Part shown: in pieces, positions 14,605 to 20,186 of the stretch
Numbering within the stretch: the first letter of the stretch is position 1
How the letters are laid out: each line of letters opens with the position of its first letter
Virus record (IMG/VR): IMGVR_UViG_3300045885_000156
Coordinates: 1 to 25,420 of that record
Length of the DNA: 25,420 bases
Direction: 5' to 3' (one strand)
Origin: a virus
Translations under genes and position numbers: made by a program
The notes under the pieces: generated by a model
Told to the model about the DNA's origin: nothing
Seen by the model: the letters and a program-made list of their open reading frames with translations, nothing else
The model's database searches: none

Positions 14605-14799
14605 ATGCCCATCATCCACATCGTCATCGTCCTGATCGTGGTCGGCATGCTGCTCTGGCTCGTGAACACGCTGCTCGGGGCCTACATCGACGCGAAGATC
14701 CTGAAGATCATCAACGTGGTCGTCGTGATCCTGGTCGTGCTCTGGCTTCTGCAGCTCTTCCTCGGCCCGCTGGGGCACCTGCGGATCGGCGCGGGGTGA
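14605..14799 (+). CDS. Two-TM small membrane protein, Thivi_2564-like; holin candidate (64 aa)
   Basis: ATG 14605 follows TAGGAGG (14594-14600). The protein is almost entirely hydrophobic, with transmembrane segments at about residues 3-24 (IIHIVIVLIVVGMLLWLVNTLL) and 34-54 (KIINVVVVILVVLWLLQLF) joined by the short loop GAYIDAKIL. The pattern closely resembles the small bacterial membrane proteins annotated as Thivi_2564 family. In a phage, a two-helix membrane protein after the tail genes and before a lipoprotein is a natural holin candidate. The holin role rests on size, topology and position only. The stop overlaps the lipoprotein start by four bases (GTGA). Confidence 0.8.
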   Translation: MPIIHIVIVLIVVGMLLWLVNTLLGAYIDAKILKIINVVVVILVVLWLLQLFLGPLGHLRIGAG

Positions 14800-14990
14800 G
14801 GCGAGCGGCCCTGCTCGCGCTCGCGCTGGCGCTGGCCGGCTGCCAGGTGAACGTGTCGGATAACGTCGTGACCTTCAAGGTCAACCGCGCGCCTGGGAAG
14901 GCGAAGCCGCCGATCTCGGAGATCCTGCGCGAGCGCCACGCGCTGCGCGAGCAGCACCCGTCGCACGAGCGGCAGCACCAGGCGCCATAG
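14796..14990 (+). CDS. Small predicted lipoprotein; possible outer-membrane spanin-like (Rz1-like) protein (64 aa)
   Basis: GTG 14796 overlaps the holin-candidate stop. The N-terminus has a signal peptide, MRRAALLALALALAG, ending in the lipobox LAGC, with lipidated Cys16 predicted. The mature 49 residues start CQVNVSDNVVTFKVNRAPGK and end in a charged, His/Gln/Arg-rich helix (SEILRERHALREQHPSHERQ). Position 2 after the cysteine is Gln, not Asp, which favours outer-membrane sorting in Gram-negative cells. Size, lipid anchor and position after a holin-like gene suggest an o-spanin, but there is no inner-membrane partner (Rz/i-spanin) nearby. A superinfection-exclusion lipoprotein is the main alternative. 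Confidence 0.72.
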   Translation: MRRAALLALALALAGCQVNVSDNVVTFKVNRAPGKAKPPISEILRERHALREQHPSHERQHQAP

Positions 14991-15148
14991 GGAGCGACCC
15001 ATCATCAGCATCGGGCAAATTAGCGAACGCGGGCGTTGAGGCCCATTTACCTGTAACGCCAAAGTAACATCGTGGACTCGCGGGGTTACAAACGGGGAGA
15101 TTCTGCCCGTTGACAACCCATAATTAGCAATCTACCGTCCCGCCCACG
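14991..15148 (+). promoter_or_regulatory. Main intergenic control region (AT-richer, repeat-bearing)
   Basis: This 158-bp gap is the longest between genes and clearly less GC-rich than the rest. It holds AATTAGC at 15018-15024 and again at 15122-15128; GTAAC words at 15053-15057 and 15064-15068 and in reverse (GTTAC) at 15085-15089; and a TTGACA promoter element. A related perfect palindrome, ATTTAGCTAAAT, lies just downstream at 15186-15197. These are likely operator half-sites for the adjacent HTH regulator, by inference. Confidence 0.65.
15110..15138 (+). promoter_or_regulatory. Sigma70-like promoter driving the HTH regulator
   Basis: TTGACA (15110-15115) is a perfect -35 hexamer. A 17-base spacer leads to TACCGT (15133-15138), which keeps the first, second and last bases of the -10 consensus. 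Transcription would begin near 15145, about four bases before ATG 15149, so the mRNA would be nearly leaderless, as for some phage repressors. Confidence 0.6.
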
Positions 15149-15394
15149 ATGACGCGTAGCACCCCCCCCCCCCCAGTCAAGCAAAATTTAGCTAAATACC
15201 CAGCCACCCACTGGGGGGTGGCGCGCGGGCTCCGCGCCTTTCGTCGCACGCAGTTGCAGGCCGCGGCCGCGATCGGCAAGAGCCCCTCGCTGATCTCGCG
15301 CGTGCTCAGCCGGCAGGTCGAATCGCAGCCCTGTCTGGATGCGCTCGCGGCCTGGCTCAACCGCGGCGCTCCGCTCCAGGACACGCCGTGCTGA
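15149..15394 (+). CDS. HTH regulator, putative Cro/repressor-type (81 aa)
   Basis: The core WGVARGLRAFRRTQLQAAAAIGK (from residue 22; read in two parts, ARGLRAFRR and TQLQAAAAIGKSPSLISRVLSR) fits an XRE-like helix-turn-helix with AIGKSPSLISRVL as turn plus recognition helix. The C-terminal ALAAWLNRG would be the last helix. There is no dimerisation or autoproteolytic domain, so it is Cro-sized. The start ATG 15149 has no ribosome binding site and sits at the predicted transcription start. A run of 13 C (15162-15174) codes for TPPPP at residues 5-9. GTG 15218 is an alternative start giving a 58-aa HTH core. It is the only candidate lysogeny regulator. Its stop overlaps the next gene by seven bases. 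Confidence 0.68.
   Translation: MTRSTPPPPVKQNLAKYPATHWGVARGLRAFRRTQLQAAAAIGKSPSLISRVLSRQVESQPCLDALAAWLNRGAPLQDTPC
15162..15174. repeat. Poly-C tract, 13 bases
   Basis: Thirteen consecutive C in codons 5-9 of the HTH regulator gene. It is the longest homopolymer in the window and the kind of tract that gains and loses bases by slippage, which here would shift the reading frame of the regulator. Confidence 0.93.
15186..15197. promoter_or_regulatory. Perfect 12-bp palindrome ATTTAGCTAAAT, candidate operator
   Basis: The palindrome is AT-rich in a GC-rich genome and lies 48 bases after the predicted transcription start, within the 5' end of the regulator gene. Its half resembles the AATTAGC words at 15018 and 15122. 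A homodimeric HTH regulator could bind it for autoregulation; this is inference. Confidence 0.45.
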
Positions 15395-15687
15395 TCGCGC
15401 GCTGCGGCTGGCACGGGCGCTACTTCGGCCGCGCGGAATGGATGGGCATTGCCGCCTGGTGGCCGCTCTGGCGCATCCAGTTCACGGACGGGATGTGCCC
15501 GAAGTGCGAGGAGCGCTTCACCCGCGAATCGCAGCGCCTCGCGACCTGCGCCTACTGCGGCGAGCAGCTCCGCTTCACCGAGCAGGGATGGGTCCACGCG
15601 TTGACCGGCCGCACGATCATCACGCGCACCGACGGCGACGGCGTCGTGCGCGATGACCACGTCGCCCTCCCGAGCGCGAGCGCCTGA
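15388..15687 (+). CDS. Zinc-ribbon protein, unknown function (99 aa)
   Basis: GTG 15388 overlaps the regulator stop by seven bases. Two CxxC pairs, Cys37/Cys40 (CPKC) and Cys54/Cys57 (CAYC), 13 residues apart, form a probable zinc ribbon. An extra Cys6 and His9 sit near the N-terminus (ARCGWHGRYF). A tryptophan-rich stretch AEWMGIAAWWPLWRIQF (residues 16-32) precedes the ribbon, and the C-terminal part (QGWVHALTGRTIITRTDGDGV) is beta-rich. I know no named family. Joint expression with the HTH regulator suggests a nucleic-acid-binding or regulatory partner, but that is only context. Confidence 0.7.
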   Translation: MLIARCGWHGRYFGRAEWMGIAAWWPLWRIQFTDGMCPKCEERFTRESQRLATCAYCGEQLRFTEQGWVHALTGRTIITRTDGDGVVRDDHVALPSASA

Positions 15688-15688
15688 C

Positions 15689-15841
15689 ATGGCGCGGCCC
15701 GCGTGGGACCCCGACACTCCTGTCTTCTCCGACGACGCGATCGACGAAAGCAATGCGCCGGAATTGCGCTGGCCCGCGATCGCCGCCGCCTTGGCCCGAT
15801 CCGCCGCGCGCGCCGAGCGCAGGAGAGATCCCGATGAGTAA
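15689..15841 (+). CDS. Small hypothetical protein (50 aa)
   Basis: ATG 15689 lies directly after the stop of the zinc-ribbon gene and the frame ends at TAA 15839-15841, eight bases into the next gene. The protein is acidic at first (DPDTPVFSDDAIDESNAPEL) and basic at the end (ARSAARAERRRDPDE). Its 3' end contains the ribosome binding site AGGAGAG (15821-15827) of the next gene. No family is recognised; translation is plausible from the tight packing. Confidence 0.45.
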   Translation: MARPAWDPDTPVFSDDAIDESNAPELRWPAIAAALARSAARAERRRDPDE

Positions 15842-16964
15842 GGCCGACGTGATCCCCGACACCGCCCGGCCCGAGGCCCTCGTGGTGGTGCGCCCGGACG
15901 GCGGGCCGTCCTTCCTGGAGCGCTGGATTCACGGCGATCCGTCGCAGGCGCTCGCGCGCGTCGATGCGATGACCGCCGTGCTCGAGCGCCTGCGCTTGAA
16001 GGCGATCCAGCAGACCTGGCCGAGCGACTGGGTCATCCAGGCCTCGGTGAAGGACGGCGTGGTGCAGCACCAGACCGGCTACCTGCAGGACATCGGCTGC
16101 GATCGCGCGGGCAAGGTCTACGGCATCGTGGTCGGCGAGCCCATCGTCCATCGGGAGGATCTCCCCGACGGCACCTACGTCTACGAGCTGCAAGCGCGCG
16201 CGAGCTCGTACGTCACGCACGAGACCATCGAGACGTGCTTCGGCTCGCGCTGGAGTGGCGACACCTTCTTCGTGCGCCAGCTCAAGGACCCCGACGACAA
16301 GGTCGACCCGACCGACGTCAAGAAGGCCGCCTACGCCAACCTGCACGGCCGCGCCGTGCGGGCCCTCGGCGGCCTCGCCGGCGTGCCCCTGGAGGCCCTG
16401 GAGGCGGCCGGCCTCGACATCAAGCGCTGCCGCTACGTCGGCTACGAGCAGGGCGTGCGGGGCGGGACTTCCGTCGGCGCGAGCACGGGCGCCGCCGACC
16501 TGGTGGTCCGCTTCGGCCGAGCCAGCGGCAAGAAGCCCAGCGAGCTCGAGGCCAAGGATCTCGACTGGTACATCGACGCGCTCAAGCGCAACCTCGCCGA
16601 CCCCGCGCGCGAGCGCTTCAGGAAGCAGGACGAGCCCATCTACCGCGCCCTCCTGGCCGAGCGCGAGGCGCGCGACCAGAAGAAGGCGCACGAGGCGGCG
16701 ACGGGGCCGAGCGCGCCGGAGGAGACCGGGGAGATCCCCGCGAACCGCGGCGGGCGCATCGCCATGCTCAACGCGCGCATGCTCACCGCCGCCACGGAGC
16801 AGCGCAAGGTCCTACCATTGCTGCGCCAGCTCACCCAGGAGCTCTTCGACAAGGAGTCGGGCAGCTTCCAGGACCTCGCCGACGAGCAGCTCGAGGCGCT
16901 CCTGCACATCGACCCGGCCGACCTCGCGCGCCTGCAGGCCTCCCTCGACAAGCCGAAGCCATGA
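15834..16964 (+). CDS. Conserved phage protein of the recombination module (376 aa)
   Basis: ATG 15834 is six bases after AGGAGAG. The central part (residues 50-200) reads RLKAIQQTWPSDWVIQASVK, GYLQDIGCDRAGKVYGIVVGEP, DGTYVYELQARAS, IETCFGSRWSGDTFFVR, and VDPTDVKKAAYANLHGRAVRALGGLAGVPLEALEAAGLD. I have seen this arrangement (SGAE-like start, G.Y.Y, SS.D.FF, D..DVKK.A..N....R.LGL) in phage proteins encoded beside PD-(D/E)XK nucleases. The C-terminal 150 residues are helical and charged. The function is unassigned. By neighbourhood (coiled-coil protein and Cas4-like nuclease next) a single-strand annealing or recombination-mediator role is the best guess. The stop overlaps the next start (ATGA). 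Confidence 0.8.
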   Translation: MSKADVIPDTARPEALVVVRPDGGPSFLERWIHGDPSQALARVDAMTAVLERLRLKAIQQTWPSDWVIQASVKDGVVQHQTGYLQDIGCDRAGKVYGIVVGEPIVHREDLPDGTYVYELQARASSYVTHETIETCFGSRWSGDTFFVRQLKDPDDKVDPTDVKKAAYANLHGRAVRALGGLAGVPLEALEAAGLDIKRCRYVGYEQGVRGGTSVGASTGAADLVVRFGRASGKKPSELEAKDLDWYIDALKRNLADPARERFRKQDEPIYRALLAEREARDQKKAHEAATGPSAPEETGEIPANRGGRIAMLNARMLTAATEQRKVLPLLRQLTQELFDKESGSFQDLADEQLEALLHIDPADLARLQASLDKPKP

Positions 16965-17674
16965 CCACACCGCTCTCGATGGCGCTCGTGGTCCCGACCG
17001 ACGACCCGGCGGTGGTCGCGATCCGCGGCAAGATCGCCACGCTCGCACGCGAGTGCGAAGCCGTCGAGGTGATCGGCGCCGAGTCGAAGGAGGCCGCCGT
17101 CAACGTCCTCAGCGCGATCGCGCGCGCGAAGACCGAGGCCGACCGTGCGCGCCTCGGCTTCGTGACCCCGCTCAAGCAGTACACGAGTGGCGTCGACAAG
17201 CTCTTCCGCGAGCTCCTCGCGCCCATCGTGCAGGCCGACCAGGTCGTGCGCCGGAAGCTCCTGGACTACGACCGCGCGGAGAAGGCGCGGCTGGCCGAGG
17301 CCGAGGCCCAGGCCGAGCGCGAGCGCCTGCGCAGCGCCGCCCTGCTGAAGGAGGCGACGAAGGCCGACACCGCCGGCGAGGCGCACGTGGCCGACGAGCT
17401 CCTCGAGCAAGCGGCCGGCGCCGAAACGAACGCGCACAACGCCGCCAAGGTCGCCGCCGTGCCGCCGCCGCCGCGCACGTTCTCGACGCCGTTCGGCGCC
17501 AGCGCGACCACGCGGCGCGTGTGGACCTACGAGGTCGTGGATCCGGCGCTCATCCCGCGCGAGTACCTCATCCCCGATGCGATGCGCCTGCAGCGCGAGG
17601 TCAACGCCGGCCTCCTGCGCGAGCTCCCCGGCCTGCGCATCTTCGAGCGCGAGACGCTCTCGGTGCGGTCGTGA
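16961..17674 (+). CDS. Coiled-coil phage protein, DUF1351-like in style (237 aa)
   Basis: ATG 16961 overlaps the preceding stop as ATGA, and the stop overlaps the nuclease start as GTGA. Residues 25-165 are a long coiled coil (ALVVPTDDPAVVAIRGKIATLA, then LDYDRAEKARLAEAEAQAERERLRSAALL read in parts). A Pro-rich linker (VPPPPRTFST) follows. The C-terminal 55 residues (RRVWTYEVVDPALIPREYL, AMRLQREVNAGLLRELPGLRIFERETLSVR) match the small globular end found in phage coiled-coil proteins that accompany RecT-type annealing proteins and exonucleases. It probably bridges or scaffolds the recombination complex; the exact role is unknown. Confidence 0.82.
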   Translation: MTTPLSMALVVPTDDPAVVAIRGKIATLARECEAVEVIGAESKEAAVNVLSAIARAKTEADRARLGFVTPLKQYTSGVDKLFRELLAPIVQADQVVRRKLLDYDRAEKARLAEAEAQAERERLRSAALLKEATKADTAGEAHVADELLEQAAGAETNAHNAAKVAAVPPPPRTFSTPFGASATTRRVWTYEVVDPALIPREYLIPDAMRLQREVNAGLLRELPGLRIFERETLSVRS

Positions 17675-18687
17675 AGCGCGACGCCGGCCAGCTCCTCATC
17701 ACCGACGTCGACGCTGAGGCCGCCGTCACGACCGAGGGCTTCGATGCGCTCGCACGCCAGCACCTCAAGGCCGACATCCAGGTCTGGCCCGCCCGCGCGT
17801 TCTACCCGAGCACCCTCGCGCACCCGTGCGATCGCCACCTCGTCTGGCGCTTCACGAAGTGGAAGCAGCAGATCCCGCACGAGGTCGAGCTCGAGAGCAT
17901 CTTCCACGAGGGGCGCCTGCACCAGCCCGACATCTACCGCCGCCTGGAGGCCATGGGCTTCGAGGTCGTGCGCGAGCAGGACCGGCCCACGCAGTACCAG
18001 GTCGGCCGCGCCGTGATCTCGGGCCGCCCCGATGGGCGCCTCATCGCCTTCCGCGGCACGCGCTACCCGAAGCCGGGCCTCATCCTCGAGGCGAAGTCCA
18101 TGGCCGGGTATCAGTGGGACCGCACCGCGACCGTCGACGACCTGCGCGCCGCCGAGAGCCACTGGACGCGCGCCTACTACGCCCAGGGCCAGCTCTACGG
18201 CTTCCTCGAGAACGCCGCCCGCGGGGTCTTCGTCCTCAAGAGCAAGGCGACCGGCATGCTCAAGCTCCTGCCCTACGAGCTCGACTACGAGTACGCCGAG
18301 GTGCTCCTGCAGCGCATCGAGCGCCTGCAGCCGCTCATCGAGCGCGGGGAAGATCCGCCGCCCATCCCCTACGACCGCTCAGTCTGCGGCGGGTGCGGCT
18401 TCCGCGAGATCTGCTATCCCGCCAAGGCCTTCGGCGAGGGCGCCAGCGTCCTCGATGACCCGCTCCTCGAGGCCGCGCTCGAGCGTCGCGATGCGCTCGC
18501 GGTCGAGCACGCCGAGTACGAGCGCCTCGACCGCGAGGTCAAGGACCGCCTCAAGCACGAGGGCATCAAGTTCGCCCTCTGCGGGCCGTTCACCATCGAA
18601 GGCAAGGTCGTCGCGAAGAAGGCCTACCAGGTCGCCGCGCACGAGGAGATCCACTACTCCATCGATCGGCAGGAGGAGGGCGGGTGA
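17671..18687 (+). CDS. PD-(D/E)XK exonuclease, RecB/Cas4-like with Fe-S cysteines
   Basis: This 338-aa nuclease starts at GTG 17671. Its catalytic core is visible: GRLHQ at 81-85, SGRPDG with Asp121, LILEAKS with Glu140 and Lys142, and the helix YYAQGQLYGFL with Gln174 (the motif that follows the active site in RecB-type nucleases). Cys53 (HPCDR) together with Cys239, Cys242 and Cys248 (CGGCGFREIC) would ligate a 4Fe-4S cluster as in Cas4 and AddB. The C-terminal 80 residues are a charged helix then a beta segment. It likely resects DNA ends for phage recombination with the two upstream proteins. No CRISPR array or other cas gene is present, so it is not a CRISPR component here. It carries AGGAGGAGGG (18671-18680) for the next gene. 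Confidence 0.88.
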   Translation: MKRDAGQLLITDVDAEAAVTTEGFDALARQHLKADIQVWPARAFYPSTLAHPCDRHLVWRFTKWKQQIPHEVELESIFHEGRLHQPDIYRRLEAMGFEVVREQDRPTQYQVGRAVISGRPDGRLIAFRGTRYPKPGLILEAKSMAGYQWDRTATVDDLRAAESHWTRAYYAQGQLYGFLENAARGVFVLKSKATGMLKLLPYELDYEYAEVLLQRIERLQPLIERGEDPPPIPYDRSVCGGCGFREICYPAKAFGEGASVLDDPLLEAALERRDALAVEHAEYERLDREVKDRLKHEGIKFALCGPFTIEGKVVAKKAYQVAAHEEIHYSIDRQEEGG

Positions 18688-19337
18688 AGGCGTCTCTCGC
18701 CGAGCTTCCTGGAGTCGCGCGGGCGAAACTTCCCGCGAGCTACGAAGGCGCGCGTGAGGCGCTCGACAAGTGCCAGCGCATCGACGAGTGCCAGACGTGG
18801 GCGGACAAGGCCGAGGCACTCGCGTCCTACGCGAAGCAGGCCGAGGACGACGGGCTGCGCAAGATGGCCGACCGCATCCAGGCGCGCGCGGTCCGCCGCT
18901 GCGGCGAGCTCCTGCGCGCCATCGAGGCCGCCGCCAATCAGCACCGTGCTAGGGGAGGCGGTCCCCCTAGCAGAGCTCAGGCGGCGCGTGACGCGGGCCT
19001 CTCGCGCGACCAGAAACGCAACGCGATGCGCGTGGCCGCGGTGCCGCGCGAGGAGTTCGAGGCCGCCGTGGAATCCGACGATCCGCCGACCGTGACGCAG
19101 CTCGCCGAGCAGGGTACGAAGCGCGTCCTGGTCGACCTCGGCGGGCGCGATCCCGCCGACTTCCAAGTCGCGACCCATGCGCTCGGCGCCCTACGCCAGC
19201 TCGCGGAGTTCGCGCAGCGGACGGATCCCGCAGCGGTACGCCGAGGCTCCTTCGATCGGGAGCGGAAGGCGATGGCCGCGAACGTGGACGTGATTCTCGA
19301 CTGGCTGGCCCGACTAACGATGGAGATCGGCAGATGA
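18684..19337 (+). CDS. Phage DNA-metabolism-type protein, unknown (217 aa)
   Basis: GTG 18684 overlaps the nuclease stop (GTGA) and has a strong AGGAGGAGGG just before it. The sequence YEGAREALDKCQRIDECQTWADKAEALASYAKQAED, then MADRIQARAVRRCGELLRAIE, matches a helical N-terminal pattern common in proteobacterial phages and plasmids (RAERRLGELL motif). The middle (RAQAARDAGLSRDQKRNAMRVAAVP) is HTH-like, and SDDPPTVTQLAEQGTKR follows. No enzyme motif is seen. DNA binding or a partition/replication-linked role is plausible. An 8-bp inverted repeat lies inside it at 18948-18971. The stop overlaps the next start (ATGA). Confidence 0.75.
   Translation: MKASLAELPGVARAKLPASYEGAREALDKCQRIDECQTWADKAEALASYAKQAEDDGLRKMADRIQARAVRRCGELLRAIEAAANQHRARGGGPPSRAQAARDAGLSRDQKRNAMRVAAVPREEFEAAVESDDPPTVTQLAEQGTKRVLVDLGGRDPADFQVATHALGALRQLAEFAQRTDPAAVRRGSFDRERKAMAANVDVILDWLARLTMEIGR
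18948..18971. repeat. Perfect hairpin GCTAGGGG / CCCCTAGC inside a gene
   Basis: GCTAGGGG (18948-18955) and CCCCTAGC (18964-18971) are perfect inverted repeats around an 8-base loop. CTAG occurs in both arms, a tetramer that is typically rare in GC-rich genomes. It codes for an Ala-Arg-Gly-Gly-Gly-Pro-Pro-Ser stretch that looks like a linker between two helical parts of the protein. Confidence 0.8.
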
Positions 19338-19786
19338 CACAACGCGAGCTCGTCGCGGAGATCGAGCGCGTGATCGAAGTGGAGTGCCTGGAAGCCCGGC
19401 GGGTCATCCGCAGCGTGTGGGTCAAGGAACGCGTGCTCGCACGCCATCCTTCCATCGAGGGCGATGACGCGGACTTCGCTCTTCTCTGCGTGGCGGCGCA
19501 CGTCGGCGCCACCGTGGATAGCGTGGTGCGGCGCTTCCGCATGATCGTCCGCCCGGAGTGGGTGTCGCCGCAGCTCGAGTTCGCCGGGTTCTCGCATGTG
19601 CAGCGCGCCTACACGATCACGCGCGATGGGGAGTCCGTGATCGTACCGACCGAGCGCGGCGTGATTCGTCCAGACGAGCTCCGCGCGAAGGCGAAGGAAC
19701 ACGACCTCGCCGGCGGCGGCCACCTCGCGCATCGCGACGAACTCTACCGTCTCGCGGACATTCTGGAGGCCGCCGAGGCCGCATGA
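19334..19786 (+). CDS. Hypothetical protein (150 aa)
   Basis: ATG 19334 overlaps the preceding stop by four bases and has GGAG (19322-19325) upstream. The N-terminal third is helical (TQRELVAEIERVIEVECLEARRVI), and a middle part (DDADFALLCVAAHVGATVDSVVRRFRMIV) looks like two helices. The C-terminal half (FAGFSHVQRAYTITRDGESVIV, RPDELRAKAKEHDLAGGGHLAHRDELYRLADIL) is mixed. I recognise no family or active site. The next gene overlaps its end (ATGA). It belongs to the same operon as the integrase. Confidence 0.75.
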   Translation: MTQRELVAEIERVIEVECLEARRVIRSVWVKERVLARHPSIEGDDADFALLCVAAHVGATVDSVVRRFRMIVRPEWVSPQLEFAGFSHVQRAYTITRDGESVIVPTERGVIRPDELRAKAKEHDLAGGGHLAHRDELYRLADILEAAEAA

Positions 19787-20130
19787 CCGACGACCGCACG
19801 TCCACGCTGCGCCTGGTGGTTCCCGCCGCGCCGCCCGGATTCTCGGTGGACGCGCTCGCCGGCCTGCCCGTGGAGACGCTGCTCGCCATCGCGGCCGCCG
19901 CCACCACGAAAGCCGCCGAGAAGCTCCTCGCGGGGCCGAGTCGCGACGAGGACCGCATCATCACCGTCGAGGAGGCCTCGAGCATCACGGGGCTGTCGCC
20001 CAACTACATCCGCGAGCACAAGAGCCTGCCCTTCGTGCGCCAGCGCGTGAAGCACGGGCCGATCCAGTGCTCCTTGAGCGCCGTGCGGGCGTGGGTCGCG
20101 ACGCAGGCGCGCCGCGGAGGATCCCGCTGA
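19783..20130 (+). CDS. Excisionase-like HTH protein (115 aa)
   Basis: Residues 58-112 form a winged HTH of the AlpA/excisionase type: RIITVEEASSITGLSPNYIREHK (read as VEEASSITGLS then NYIREH), followed by LPFVRQRVKHGPIQCSLSAVRAWVATQ, with the recognition helix in SPNYIREHK and the wing before SAVRAWV. Residues 1-50 contain an Ala-rich helix. It ends one base into the possible upstream ATG of the integrase frame, so the two are translated together. A role in directing excision, or in regulating the integrase, is inferred from domain and position. Confidence 0.72.
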   Translation: MTDDRTSTLRLVVPAAPPGFSVDALAGLPVETLLAIAAAATTKAAEKLLAGPSRDEDRIITVEEASSITGLSPNYIREHKSLPFVRQRVKHGPIQCSLSAVRAWVATQARRGGSR

Positions 20131-20186
20131 TGCGGAAATCGGCTATCGTCCTCCCAACCCCCACGCCCAAGGAGGACACGCGCACG

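Noticed and set aside
16255-17670. Upstream extension of the nuclease reading frame
   Set aside because: This part is a Ser/Arg/Pro-rich shadow of two other genes; GTG 17671 with the GTGA overlap is the sensible start.
17671-18687. Cas4-like nuclease considered as evidence for a CRISPR-Cas system
   Set aside because: No array and no other cas gene is present; neighbours are phage recombination genes.
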